Assembly: GCA_021202175.1 (NCBI GenBank) | Contig: JAJQDO010000079.1 | Location: 1 to 39,324 of the forward strand | DNA: 39,324 bases | Direction of reading: 5' to 3' | Source: Clostridiales bacterium | Lineage (GTDB): Bacteria; Bacillota; Clostridia; Lachnospirales; Lachnospiraceae | Part shown: one piece after another, positions 1 to 8,227 of the stretch | Position numbering within the stretch: the stretch's first letter is position 1 | Layout: each line of letters opens with the position of its first letter | The notes under the pieces: generated by a model | What the model was told of the DNA's origin: nothing | Database searches by the model: none | The model's input: the letters and a program-made list of their open reading frames with translations, nothing else | Position numbers and translations under genes: made by a program

Positions 1-115
1 AAGGCAAACAGAGGAAGGGAGATTTTTTAGGCGTAAAATAATAGGAAGTTAAGGGATTGTACTCAGAGATATAAGTACGGTTTGATGATTTTGACATCTT
101 ACTTCCTCCATCATA

Positions 116-162
116 ATCCGAAATCGGATTTGTTTTACTGTATTGTATATCCGAAATCGGAT
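116..162. promoter_or_regulatory. Two identical operator-like sites ATCCGAAATCGGAT (116-129 and 149-162)
   Basis: Exact 14-bp sequence present twice; inverted half-sites ATCCG/CGGAT; 33 bp apart (about three helical turns). Confidence 0.6.
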
Positions 163-321
163 TTTGTCAACGGACCTGATCATCCCTTACAAAATATCTT
201 GCCTCTTTCTGCAAACCCCATTATAATAATGAAGTCAATAAAAAGAGTTGTAATAATTAAGTATCGCTGTATCAGCTCTTTTTAATTGCTGCCATGATTG
301 TTTGCAAATTTTTATAACAGA

Positions 322-1122
322 TTAATCTACACAGTGCCCATGTCTGCATTCATGTCCTTCCTCGTGATGGTGACCACCATGTCCACCACAGTTCTCTCCG
401 TGATGTTCTCCATGATGATGATTACATTGTGCATCTGGATTATAAGCAAGATTACCGGCAAGTAATGCTTCTACAGCAGCATCGGCATCGCCATTTGCTC
501 CGCCGTACAGTTTGATGCCGACAGAAGCCAGCGCAGCCTGCGCGCCAGCGCCGATACCGCCACAGATCAGGGCGTCTGCTTTTAAAGCGTTTAACACTTC
601 TGCCAGTGCGCCATGACCCTGACCGTTTGTGCTGACTACTTCGGAAGCAATGATTTTGCCGTCTTCCACGTCGTAAACTTTAAACTGTTCTGTGTGTCCA
701 AAATGTTGATATATCTGTCCGTTTTCGTAAGTAACGGCTATTCTCATGATATTGTCTCCTTTCGATTTTTGAAAAGTTTGTAAAATCTCCTGTTTAAAGC
801 ACTTTTCCATTCCGCAAAACCGGTTGCGGCCATTACAAAGTCGGTATTCCCCGCCTTCGATTTTAAGCGGATGTCCGTCCACCAACGCTATTGCCGTTTT
901 TTTGCGAGCGGAATCATAAATTTTTTGTGCGGTAGTCCGGGCAATCTGCATCCGTTTACTGCACTGTTCCTGAGTCAGACCTTCTTTGTCAATCAGGCGG
1001 ATGGTCTCATATTCATCCACTGTCAGGGTGATAGGGTCTTTTTCTTCCTCGTTTTTTGCCGGAATGAATTCCAGCGTATGTGGAAGATGGCAAATCATTC
1101 TGCATTTGGTTGGCCTCGACAT
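322..1122 (-). CDS. DUF134 (UPF0251) DNA-binding domain fused to NifX/NifB-type dinitrogenase iron-molybdenum cofactor domain, His/Cys-rich C-terminus
   Basis: MSRPTKCRMICHLP...LTVDEYETIRLIDKEGLTQEQCSKRMQIARTTAQKIY (DUF134) followed by MRIAVTYENGQIYQHFGHTEQFKVYDVEDGKI (NifX-like); tail HHHGEHHGENCGGHGGHHHEEGHECRHGHC. Confidence 0.88.
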   Translation of the reverse strand: MSRPTKCRMICHLPHTLEFIPAKNEEEKDPITLTVDEYETIRLIDKEGLTQEQCSKRMQIARTTAQKIYDSARKKTAIALVDGHPLKIEGGEYRLCNGRNRFCGMEKCFKQEILQTFQKSKGDNIMRIAVTYENGQIYQHFGHTEQFKVYDVEDGKIIASEVVSTNGQGHGALAEVLNALKADALICGGIGAGAQAALASVGIKLYGGANGDADAAVEALLAGNLAYNPDAQCNHHHGEHHGENCGGHGGHHHEEGHECRHGHCVD

Positions 1123-1142
1123 TCAGATCACCTCTCTTATCT

Positions 1143-1970
1143 TCAGGACGTTTGTATCGCTGTTATCAAATCATTTAACCATATGGCATCGATGGATTCC
1201 ACATCTCCCCGGTCACATGCTGCTGCCATCTCCGGAAGGATGGGGATTCTTGCTGTGTTCGGTATGTTGTACTGTGCAGCCATTTCTTCTATATGACTGT
1301 TTCCATAGATAAAATGTTTATCATGGCAGGTTGGACATTCAAAATATGACATGTTTTCCACGATGCCCAGAACAGGAATATCGAGCATTTCAGCCATCTT
1401 GACTGCTTTCCCAACAATCATGCTGACGAGTTCCTGTGGGGAAGTTACAACAATAATGCCGTTTACCGGAAGGGACTGAAATACAGTCAGTGGAACATCG
1501 CCGGTTCCCGGAGGCATGTCGACAAACATATAATCTACATCTCCCCAACAGACATCTGTCCAGAACTGTTTTACCGCTCCGGCGATGATGGGGCCTCTCC
1601 AGATGACAGGATCTTTGTCATTATCCAGGAGCAGGTTGATGGACATGATGTTAATATCAGTTCTGGTTTTCACCGGTTCGATTCCTGTTCCATTACCAAT
1701 TGCCTTTTGGTGGATGCCAAACATTTCCGGGATAGATGGACCGGTGATATCCGCATCCAGTATCGCTGTAGAATAGCCTTTCCTGCGCATGGAGGAAGCC
1801 AACAGGGACGTCATCAAAGATTTTCCGACGCCTCCCTTTCCACTGACGACTCCAAAGACTTTTCGTACATTCGAAGCTTCGTTCGTATGTTCCAAAAGGC
1901 TTTGCGGTTCGGTACGGTCTTTGCAGTCGCTGCCACATTGTGAGCAGTTATGGGAACAGTTCTCGCTCAT
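1143..1970 (-). CDS. Mrp/NBP35-family P-loop ATP-binding (Fe-S carrier) protein
   Basis: GVVSGKGGVGKS Walker A, DADITGPSIPEMFG, VDMPPGTGDVPLTV; N-terminal Cys cluster; SD aaaggaggcgacttctaATG. Confidence 0.93.
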   Translation of the reverse strand: MSENCSHNCSQCGSDCKDRTEPQSLLEHTNEASNVRKVFGVVSGKGGVGKSLMTSLLASSMRRKGYSTAILDADITGPSIPEMFGIHQKAIGNGTGIEPVKTRTDINIMSINLLLDNDKDPVIWRGPIIAGAVKQFWTDVCWGDVDYMFVDMPPGTGDVPLTVFQSLPVNGIIVVTSPQELVSMIVGKAVKMAEMLDIPVLGIVENMSYFECPTCHDKHFIYGNSHIEEMAAQYNIPNTARIPILPEMAAACDRGDVESIDAIWLNDLITAIQTS

Positions 1971-2023
1971 TAGAAGTCGCCTCCTTTATCGGAACATTTT
2001 ATTTGTATCATGTTGTTATTCAT
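1970..2023 (-). CDS. Candidate 17-aa upstream mini-cistron MNNNMIQIKCSDKGGDF
   Basis: ATG preceded by aaaggagga (9-nt spacer); stop TAA overlaps mrp ATG (TAATG). Confidence 0.4.
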   Translation of the reverse strand: MNNNMIQIKCSDKGGDF

Positions 2024-2069
2024 AACAATCGTTCCTCCTTTAAGTTTCTGAATGTTTTCCTGATATATG

Positions 2070-2103
2070 CGCGTCTGTTTATGTTTGTACATAAACAGAC
2101 GCG
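2070..2103. repeat. Perfect 15-bp inverted repeat, loop ttgt
   Basis: cgcgtctgtttatgt-ttgt-acataaacagacgcg. Confidence 0.75.
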
Positions 2104-2248
2104 ATTTCGCTCTCCCCTTTGAGTGCGTTATATATTTTCCAATAGAAACTTCAGGGGAGAGGCAAAATCGGATGTTCTAAAGTGTATTGGAACGTAACAT
2201 GGCAGACGTACCAAGTTTACTGTGAACAGTATTTATTATACTCTTATT

Positions 2249-2287
2249 TATGGCATATGTCAATAATTATTATTGGCATATGCCATA
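2249..2287. promoter_or_regulatory. Tandem palindromic operator-like sites TGGCATATGTCA / TGGCATATGCCA
   Basis: Sites at 2251-2262 and 2274-2285 (23 bp apart), together forming a 17-bp-arm inverted repeat with one mismatch; upstream of the minus-strand mrp operon. Confidence 0.6.
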
Positions 2288-2364
2288 AAAATGCCAGTAC
2301 ATTACTGTTTACAGGATACGAGAACGGCAACATTAGAATTACTATATTTCTTTTGATTTTACTC

Positions 2365-2670
2365 TCAAAGCAATTCTAAAATTTGATTTTTTGGGCGTGC
2401 GCCGATCGCCTGTTTCGAAACCTTTCCATTTTTTATGACAATTAGAGTAGGAATACTCATGACATTGTACTTTGCAGCCAATTCCGATTGCTCATCAACG
2501 TTGATTTTTCCTACTTTGATATCCAGGTGTTCCGTCGCGATCTCTTCGATGATAGGACTCACCATACGGCAAGGACTACACCAGCTGGCCCAGAAATCTA
2601 AAAGTACGGGTTTATCAGAATATAGAACTTCTTCGCGAAAATTATCCTGTGTAATATTGATTGCTCTCAT
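2365..2670 (-). CDS. trxA: Thioredoxin
   Basis: VLLDFWASWCSPCRMVSPIIEEIA; SD caaggaggcaagaaatatATG supports start at 2670 rather than 2712. Confidence 0.9.
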   Translation of the reverse strand: MRAINITQDNFREEVLYSDKPVLLDFWASWCSPCRMVSPIIEEIATEHLDIKVGKINVDEQSELAAKYNVMSIPTLIVIKNGKVSKQAIGARPKNQILELL

Positions 2671-2945
2671 ATATTTCTTGCCTCCTTGTGATTTATGGAT
2701 GTATTTTATCACTATCTTTCCTTTTAATCCGTGATAATGTCACAGAAAATATTTGTCACGGTTATTATCTTTAACAGTTTCTAACTGAATGAGGATGGTA
2801 AAATGAAAATTAGTGTGGATAAGATTTATAACTATGAAATTTATTAGTTACTTATAAATTTGCTAATATCTTGTTATCGGACAGTGACTTCGATATACTA
2901 TGCATAGTTCAAAAAACAACATTTAAAAAACAGGAGGTCTTTATT

Positions 2946-3341
2946 ATGTTAAACGAAAACGTAAAAAAAATTCTTGATACAAGTATGTGGGATCTGGCGA
3001 CATGTGCAGATGGCGAACCAAATGTAGTTCCGGTAGCTTTCAAAATGGTGACAGAAGATGGAAAGATGGCTGTCGGAGATGTGTTTATGGAAACAACGCT
3101 GAACAATCTGAAAGCAAATGAGGGAAAAATTGCTATTTCCGTATATGACGCGCAATCTCTGGAAGGTTATCAGGTAAAAGGAACGGCAGTATATCTGACA
3201 GAGGGTGAAATCGTAGATACCTTTAAGGGGATGGTAGAGAAAATGTTCAATGGAGCAGCTACCGCAAAGGGAGCATTACTGATCACACCGGAAAAAGTAA
3301 TCGTTACTACAACGGGAGCAGAAAACAAGAAAGTTCTTTAA
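2946..3341 (+). CDS. Pyridoxamine 5'-phosphate oxidase-like flavin-binding family protein
   Basis: MLNENVKKILDTSMWDLATCADGEPNVVPVAFK; SD aggaggtctttattATG. Confidence 0.8.
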   Translation: MLNENVKKILDTSMWDLATCADGEPNVVPVAFKMVTEDGKMAVGDVFMETTLNNLKANEGKIAISVYDAQSLEGYQVKGTAVYLTEGEIVDTFKGMVEKMFNGAATAKGALLITPEKVIVTTTGAENKKVL

Positions 3342-3480
3342 TTCGGTGGAGTTACGGCAGGCAATATTATAATGTATGGGATTATCAAAACGGGTGCGGA
3401 CTTTGTGCTGCATCCGTTTTTCTCATATTATTTCTCATTGTCAGTTGTATTTTGATTGTCAGTAATAGAATGAAAATCAG

Positions 3481-3500
3481 ATGAAAAAATATTTTTTCAT
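3481..3500. repeat. Perfect 20-bp palindrome ATGAAAAAATATTTTTTCAT
   Basis: Exact self-complementarity; 40 nt upstream of the ferredoxin ATG. Confidence 0.6.
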
Positions 3501-3539
3501 AAATTGTGGTTTTAATATAAGAATGGACGGAAACGAATA

Positions 3540-3719
3540 ATGAAAGCATATATCAGAACAGAAAAATGTGTAGGCTGTGGCGCGTGTATCGCTGTCTGTC
3601 CCTCAAAAGCAATATATATGAAGCCAGGATGGAAAAGTGAAGTGGAAGGCGCGAAATGTAAAAGCTGTGGAAGATGCGTGGAAATCTGTCACAAAGGTGC
3701 CCCGGTGTTGATAGATTAA
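3540..3719 (+). CDS. Small 2[4Fe-4S] ferredoxin-type protein (59 aa, below ORF-track cutoff)
   Basis: Translation MKAYIRTEKCVGCGACIAVCPSKAIYMKPGWKSEVEGAKCKSCGRCVEICHKGAPVLID; two CxxCxxC...C clusters. Confidence 0.85.
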   Translation: MKAYIRTEKCVGCGACIAVCPSKAIYMKPGWKSEVEGAKCKSCGRCVEICHKGAPVLID

Positions 3720-3895
3720 GTGGAATATATAATAAAGTAGCCATTGTGGAAATATAGAGTACGGAGCATGAGGGAAACCAATTTTTAAGGCATGGTGTTG
3801 TCTGGATAGTAGGTGGTTATATTTACTATTATGAAATATTGATTTTGTAATAGTGTGAATATTGTGTATAATGATAAACAGAAAGAGGTGATTCC

Positions 3896-4270
3896 ATGTA
3901 TCAGAAAAAATTAAAAGAAGATATTCGATGTCCCCTGGAATATGGTCTGAATGTATTTGGTGGAAAATGGAATTCAAGGGTAATCTGCGTTCTGGCAGGC
4001 ATGGGGACTTTGCGTTACAGTGAGATTCGCCATGAGATGGGAAATATCACAGATGCCGTTCTTGTGTCAACCTTAAAGTCGTTGATTGCCAATGATATTG
4101 TGGTGCGGAAATCCTATGATGAGATTCCGCCTAAAGTAGAATATTCCCTGAGTGAAAAAGGGAAAACCGTTGTTCCTATTTTGCAAAATATTTGTCAATG
4201 GTCCAGTGCATTCTATAAACAAGAAGGGGAAACGCCTCTGCGATATTGTCAGAAATGTGATCATAAATAA
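3896..4270 (+). CDS. HxlR-family winged-helix transcriptional regulator
   Basis: CPLEYGLNVFGGKWNSRVICVLAGMGTLRYSEIRHEMGNITDAVLVSTLKSL. Confidence 0.9.
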   Translation: MYQKKLKEDIRCPLEYGLNVFGGKWNSRVICVLAGMGTLRYSEIRHEMGNITDAVLVSTLKSLIANDIVVRKSYDEIPPKVEYSLSEKGKTVVPILQNICQWSSAFYKQEGETPLRYCQKCDHK

Positions 4271-4299
4271 TTTCATATATATAGTTGTTCCATGTTAAG

Positions 4300-4336
4300 A
4301 GCGTCGATATTTCTTTTGGAATGTCGGCGCTTTTTC
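4300..4336 (+). terminator. Rho-independent terminator after the HxlR gene
   Basis: agcgtcgatatttc...gaatgtcggcgctttttc hairpin (with wobble pairs) plus U tract. Confidence 0.6.
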
Positions 4337-4344
4337 TTACAGAA

Positions 4345-4507
4345 AACTTGGTTTGGAGATTATTTGAACGATTACGATTTACTGTTGAGTTGCGAAGAAA
4401 GTTATGCCATGAAAAATGCTCATCCAAAATTGAAGGAAATGGCGAAGTATGTTACAGAGGCTACGAATAACGAAGATGGGGTTATGCAAGTATTAAGAAA
4501 AATATAG
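4345..4507 (+). pseudogene. 3' remnant of a Cof-type HAD hydrolase
   Basis: FGDYLNDYDLLLSCEESYAMKNAHPKLKEMAKYVTEATNNEDGVMQVLRKI matches the family C-terminus (DxxND motif onward); no N-terminal DxDGT in any frame upstream. Confidence 0.75.
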
Positions 4508-4517
4508 TGTTTTAAAA

Positions 4518-4551
4518 CAGGCTCACGACATTATGTCGCGGGCCTTCTTTT
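4518..4551 (+). terminator. Terminator after the HAD remnant
   Basis: ggctcacgacat-t-atgtcgcgggcc then ttctttt. Confidence 0.7.
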
Positions 4552-4565
4552 ATGACATTTGTCAT
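4552..4565. promoter_or_regulatory. Operator-like palindrome ATGACATTTGTCAT upstream of fruK
   Basis: 6-bp inverted arms with 2-nt centre; half-site-like aatgacatt about 30 bp downstream. Confidence 0.4.
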
Positions 4566-4818
4566 ATTTTTTTCGTGTGAAGAAATGACATTCGTTAGAT
4601 GCATAAAAACGAGAGTTTTGTTATCATAAAATCATAAGGAAAACATAAACACTTGGAAAGAAATCGTTCATTACAAAGTTTGTGCGACAGCGGTGGCAAA
4701 ACAACAGCAATGGAAAAAGCTTAAACAGGGTAATTGGAAAAACGGAGCTGGAATTCATGGCTTGTATGAGTGAAAATCATGAATTCGGGGCAGAGTAAGA
4801 AAAAGGAGGGTTGCAACG

Positions 4819-5724
4819 ATGATTTACACAGTGACATTTAATCCCGCTCTGGATTATGTGGTATTTCTTGACGAGATGAAATTAGGGGACATCAACAGGT
4901 CTAAGAGAGAGTCTATATTTTATGGCGGGAAAGGAATTAACGTATCTAATGTTTTGAATACGCTGGGAAGAGAGACGACGGCACTGGGATTCGTGGCAGG
5001 ATTTACGGGCAAGGCTATCGAGGAAGGTGTGGCGTCTTTAGGGATTCATGCCGATTTCATTCATTTACCGGAAGGCAATTCCCGGATTAATGTGAAAGTA
5101 AAGCATGGTGACGAGACGGAGATCAACGGCCAGGGTCCGGTGATTACGGAACAGGCGATCGACAGCCTGTTTGCAAAGCTGGATACTTTGGTGGAGGGCG
5201 ATATCCTCGTGCTGGCCGGAAGCATTCCCAATACATTGCCGGAAGATATCTATGAACGGATTCTGGCAAGGCTTGAGAACAAAGGAATTCTTTTTGTGGT
5301 GGATGCTACAAAGGATCTTCTTTTAAATGTACTCAAATATCATCCATTCCTGATCAAACCGAATAATCATGAACTGGGAGAGATGTTCCACACTGTCTGT
5401 AAAACGAAAGAAGATATCGAGCATTATGCGAAAGAACTGCAAAACATGGGAGCACGAAATGTGCTGATTTCCATGGCGGGTGACGGAGCGATGCTGATTA
5501 CGGAAGAAGGAGAGAGCTTCCAGATTGGAACGCCAAAGGGCAAAGTGGTGAATTCCGTCGGAGCGGGTGACTCCATGGTAGCCGGATTTATTGCCGGATA
5601 TCTGAACAACGGAAGTTATGAAGAAGCATTGAAGTTCGGAACGGCAGCAGGAAGCGCCACGGCCTTTTCTGAAGATCTGACTACTTACGAAATGTTTTCC
5701 AGAATGCTGGAACAGCTGGGATAA
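4819..5724 (+). CDS. fruK: 1-phosphofructokinase
   Basis: MIYTVTFNPALDYVV...FYGGKGINVSNVLNTLG...NSVGAGDSMVAGFIAGY; adjacent to fructose PTS; SD aaaaggagg. Confidence 0.93.
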   Translation: MIYTVTFNPALDYVVFLDEMKLGDINRSKRESIFYGGKGINVSNVLNTLGRETTALGFVAGFTGKAIEEGVASLGIHADFIHLPEGNSRINVKVKHGDETEINGQGPVITEQAIDSLFAKLDTLVEGDILVLAGSIPNTLPEDIYERILARLENKGILFVVDATKDLLLNVLKYHPFLIKPNNHELGEMFHTVCKTKEDIEHYAKELQNMGARNVLISMAGDGAMLITEEGESFQIGTPKGKVVNSVGAGDSMVAGFIAGYLNNGSYEEALKFGTAAGSATAFSEDLTTYEMFSRMLEQLG

Positions 5725-5864
5725 GAACACTCGACATATTTATAAAGTTGAATGTATCAGAAAATGCTGTATTTATCAGAAAAAATGATATCGCAAAAAG
5801 ATAAAAGGTAAATAAGAGAAAAGGAACAGAATACAAACAAGAATATATAAAAAGGAGAAATATC

Positions 5865-7835
5865 ATGAGAATCGTTGACTTACTAAAAAATGATGCGGTG
5901 AAATTAAACGCCAACGTTTCAACGAAAGATGAAATGCTCGATACGCTGATTAATCTTCACAGCAAGGCTGGAAATATTTCCGACAAGAAAGTGTTTAAAG
6001 AAGGCATCCTGAAGAGAGAATCGGAAGGTCCGACAGCCATCGCTGACGGCATCTGCATACCTCATTCGAAAAACCGTGCGGTGAAGCAGCCGGGTATTGC
6101 GGCCATCACGGTTCCGGGCGGCGTGGATTGTGACGCTCTCGATGGTCAGCCTTCGAACTTGTTTTTTATGATCGCTGCGCCGGAAGAGGGATCGGATGTT
6201 CATCTGGAAGCATTATCCAGATTATCGACAATCCTGATGGACGGGAAGTTCCGGGAGAGACTTCTGGGCGCAAAGGATGTGAAGACCTTCCTTGATGCGA
6301 TCAATGAGAAGGAAACAGAAAAATATGGTGCCGAGGATGCGGCACAGTCAGCAGACGCGGCACAGAACACAGCCAGCGCGGCGCCGACGGAAAAGAAATC
6401 TCTGGGATATCGTATCCTGGCCGTAACCGCCTGCCCGACCGGTATCGCCCATACCTACATGGCTGCGGAAGCTCTGGAAGAAAAGGGTAAGGAACTGGGT
6501 TATCCGCTGAAGGCAGAGACCAATGGTTCGGCCGGCGCGAAAAACGTATTGACGAAAGCGGAGATTGAAGCCTGTGACGGTATCATCATCGCGGCGGACA
6601 AAAATGTAGAGATGGCTCGTTTTGATGGAAAACCGGTCATCAAGGTCAGTGTTTCCGAAGGAATCCATAAACCACAGGAACTGGTGGAAAGAATCATCAA
6701 CGGCGAGGCGCCAGTATATCATCATGCAGGCGGCGGCGCGGATGTTTCCGCGGAAAGTGATGGAGAAGGTCTTGGACATCAGTTCTACAAGCATCTGATG
6801 AATGGTGTATCCCATATGCTTCCGTTCGTCATCGGCGGTGGTATCCTGATCGCCCTGGCGTTCCTCTTTGATGATTACAGCATCGATCCTTCAAACTTTG
6901 GTATGAACACACCGCTGGCAGCGTTCTTTAAGACAGCCGGAAACGGTGCCTTCGGTTTCATGCTTCCGATTCTGTCTGGTTATATCGCCATGAGTATTGC
7001 CGATCGGCCTGGTTTGATGGTGGGTTTTGTCGGCGGCTATATCGCCAGCAACGGCACGACATTTGCTTCCGCGTTTGACGCCAGCATATCCCCGATTTCC
7101 GGCGGCTTCCTTGGTGCGTTATTTGCAGGTTTTGTCGCAGGTTATTTGGTATTGCTTTTGCAGAAGGCCACGGAGAAGATTCCTTCTTCCATGGATGGTA
7201 TCCGGCCAATGCTCATCTATCCGGTAATCGGATTATTTGGCATTAGTGTGATCATGTTTGCTATTGACCCGTTTTTCTCCTGGATCAATCAGTTGCTGTC
7301 CAACGCGCTGAATTCTCTGGGTGGCGCAAACTCCGTCGTTCTCGGATTGATTGTTGCCGGCATGATGTCCATTGATATGGGCGGGCCGTTCAATAAAGCA
7401 GCGTATGTATTTGGTACGGCAGCTCTTGCCACACAGTCAGAAAGCGGCTATATGATCATGGCAGCAGTTATGGTAGGCGGTATGGTTCCTCCGATTGCTA
7501 TTGCGATCGCATCCTATGCGTTTAAAAATAAATTTACGGATAATGACCGTAAAACGGCACCAGTCAATGCTATCATGGGATTATGCTTTATCTCAGAAGC
7601 AGCCATCCCATACGCGGCAGGCGATCCGATTCATGTCATCCCATCCTGTGTAGTCGGCTCGGCGGTAGCAGGTGCGTTATCTATGGCATTCAAGTGCACG
7701 CTGATGGCACCGCATGGCGGAATCTTCGTATTCCCTGTGGTAGGAAATGCTGTGATGTATGTCGTTGCTTTGCTTGTCGGCTCCATCGTGGGAGCAATCC
7801 TCCTTGGTGCATTGAGAAAGCCGGTAGCAAAATAA
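5865..7835 (+). CDS. fruA: PTS fructose transporter IIABC
   Basis: IIA (GICIPHSKNRAVKQPG), IIB (ILAVTACPTGIAHTYMAAEAL), IIC (GFMLPILSGYIAMSIADRPGLMVGFVGGYIA). Confidence 0.95.
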   Translation: MRIVDLLKNDAVKLNANVSTKDEMLDTLINLHSKAGNISDKKVFKEGILKRESEGPTAIADGICIPHSKNRAVKQPGIAAITVPGGVDCDALDGQPSNLFFMIAAPEEGSDVHLEALSRLSTILMDGKFRERLLGAKDVKTFLDAINEKETEKYGAEDAAQSADAAQNTASAAPTEKKSLGYRILAVTACPTGIAHTYMAAEALEEKGKELGYPLKAETNGSAGAKNVLTKAEIEACDGIIIAADKNVEMARFDGKPVIKVSVSEGIHKPQELVERIINGEAPVYHHAGGGADVSAESDGEGLGHQFYKHLMNGVSHMLPFVIGGGILIALAFLFDDYSIDPSNFGMNTPLAAFFKTAGNGAFGFMLPILSGYIAMSIADRPGLMVGFVGGYIASNGTTFASAFDASISPISGGFLGALFAGFVAGYLVLLLQKATEKIPSSMDGIRPMLIYPVIGLFGISVIMFAIDPFFSWINQLLSNALNSLGGANSVVLGLIVAGMMSIDMGGPFNKAAYVFGTAALATQSESGYMIMAAVMVGGMVPPIAIAIASYAFKNKFTDNDRKTAPVNAIMGLCFISEAAIPYAAGDPIHVIPSCVVGSAVAGALSMAFKCTLMAPHGGIFVFPVVGNAVMYVVALLVGSIVGAILLGALRKPVAK

Positions 7836-7924
7836 AAATACAATTAGATGCGTGCGTAGTTTCCTCCTCCATTGCTTTTGCAATAATACGGCGCGATTTT
7901 GATAAATAGAATCAGTAAACCTTC

Positions 7925-7975
7925 AAAGAGGCTCTTCCACTGGAATATTTCCAGTGGCAGGGTCTCTTTTCTTAT
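7925..7975 (+). terminator. Terminator of the fruKA operon
   Basis: aaagaggctcttccactggaatatttccagtggcagggtctctttt hairpin with U tract. Confidence 0.85.
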
Positions 7976-8227
7976 TCTTAGCAGCTGGAGGTACATGTCT
8001 TACAATCTCCCTTTTTACTCTCTTTCCGAAATCTCCCGTCCTCGTGAATAACTAAGATTAAAATTGACTTTAGAGAGGATTGTCATTATAATATTCAGTA
8101 GAAAAGTGTAAATTGTTTCAATTGTTAATGGAAAGACAATCGTTTTGGGAGGAAAAGCGATTGGCAGCAGACAAGCAGACAAAGAAACGTTGAGAATGGT
8201 CCGGGATACGGACAGATCGGGGGTTGT

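Noticed and set aside
82-285. 67-aa ORF near the left end
   Set aside because: Low-complexity translation across the palindromic operator-like sites; no SD.
871-1312. Plus-strand ORFs 871-1296 and 986-1312
   Set aside because: Antisense to the well-supported DUF134-NifX and mrp genes; no family resemblance or SD.
1670-1700. tRNA T-loop-like ggttcgattcc
   Set aside because: Lies inside the mrp coding sequence; no acceptor or anticodon stem can be formed around it.
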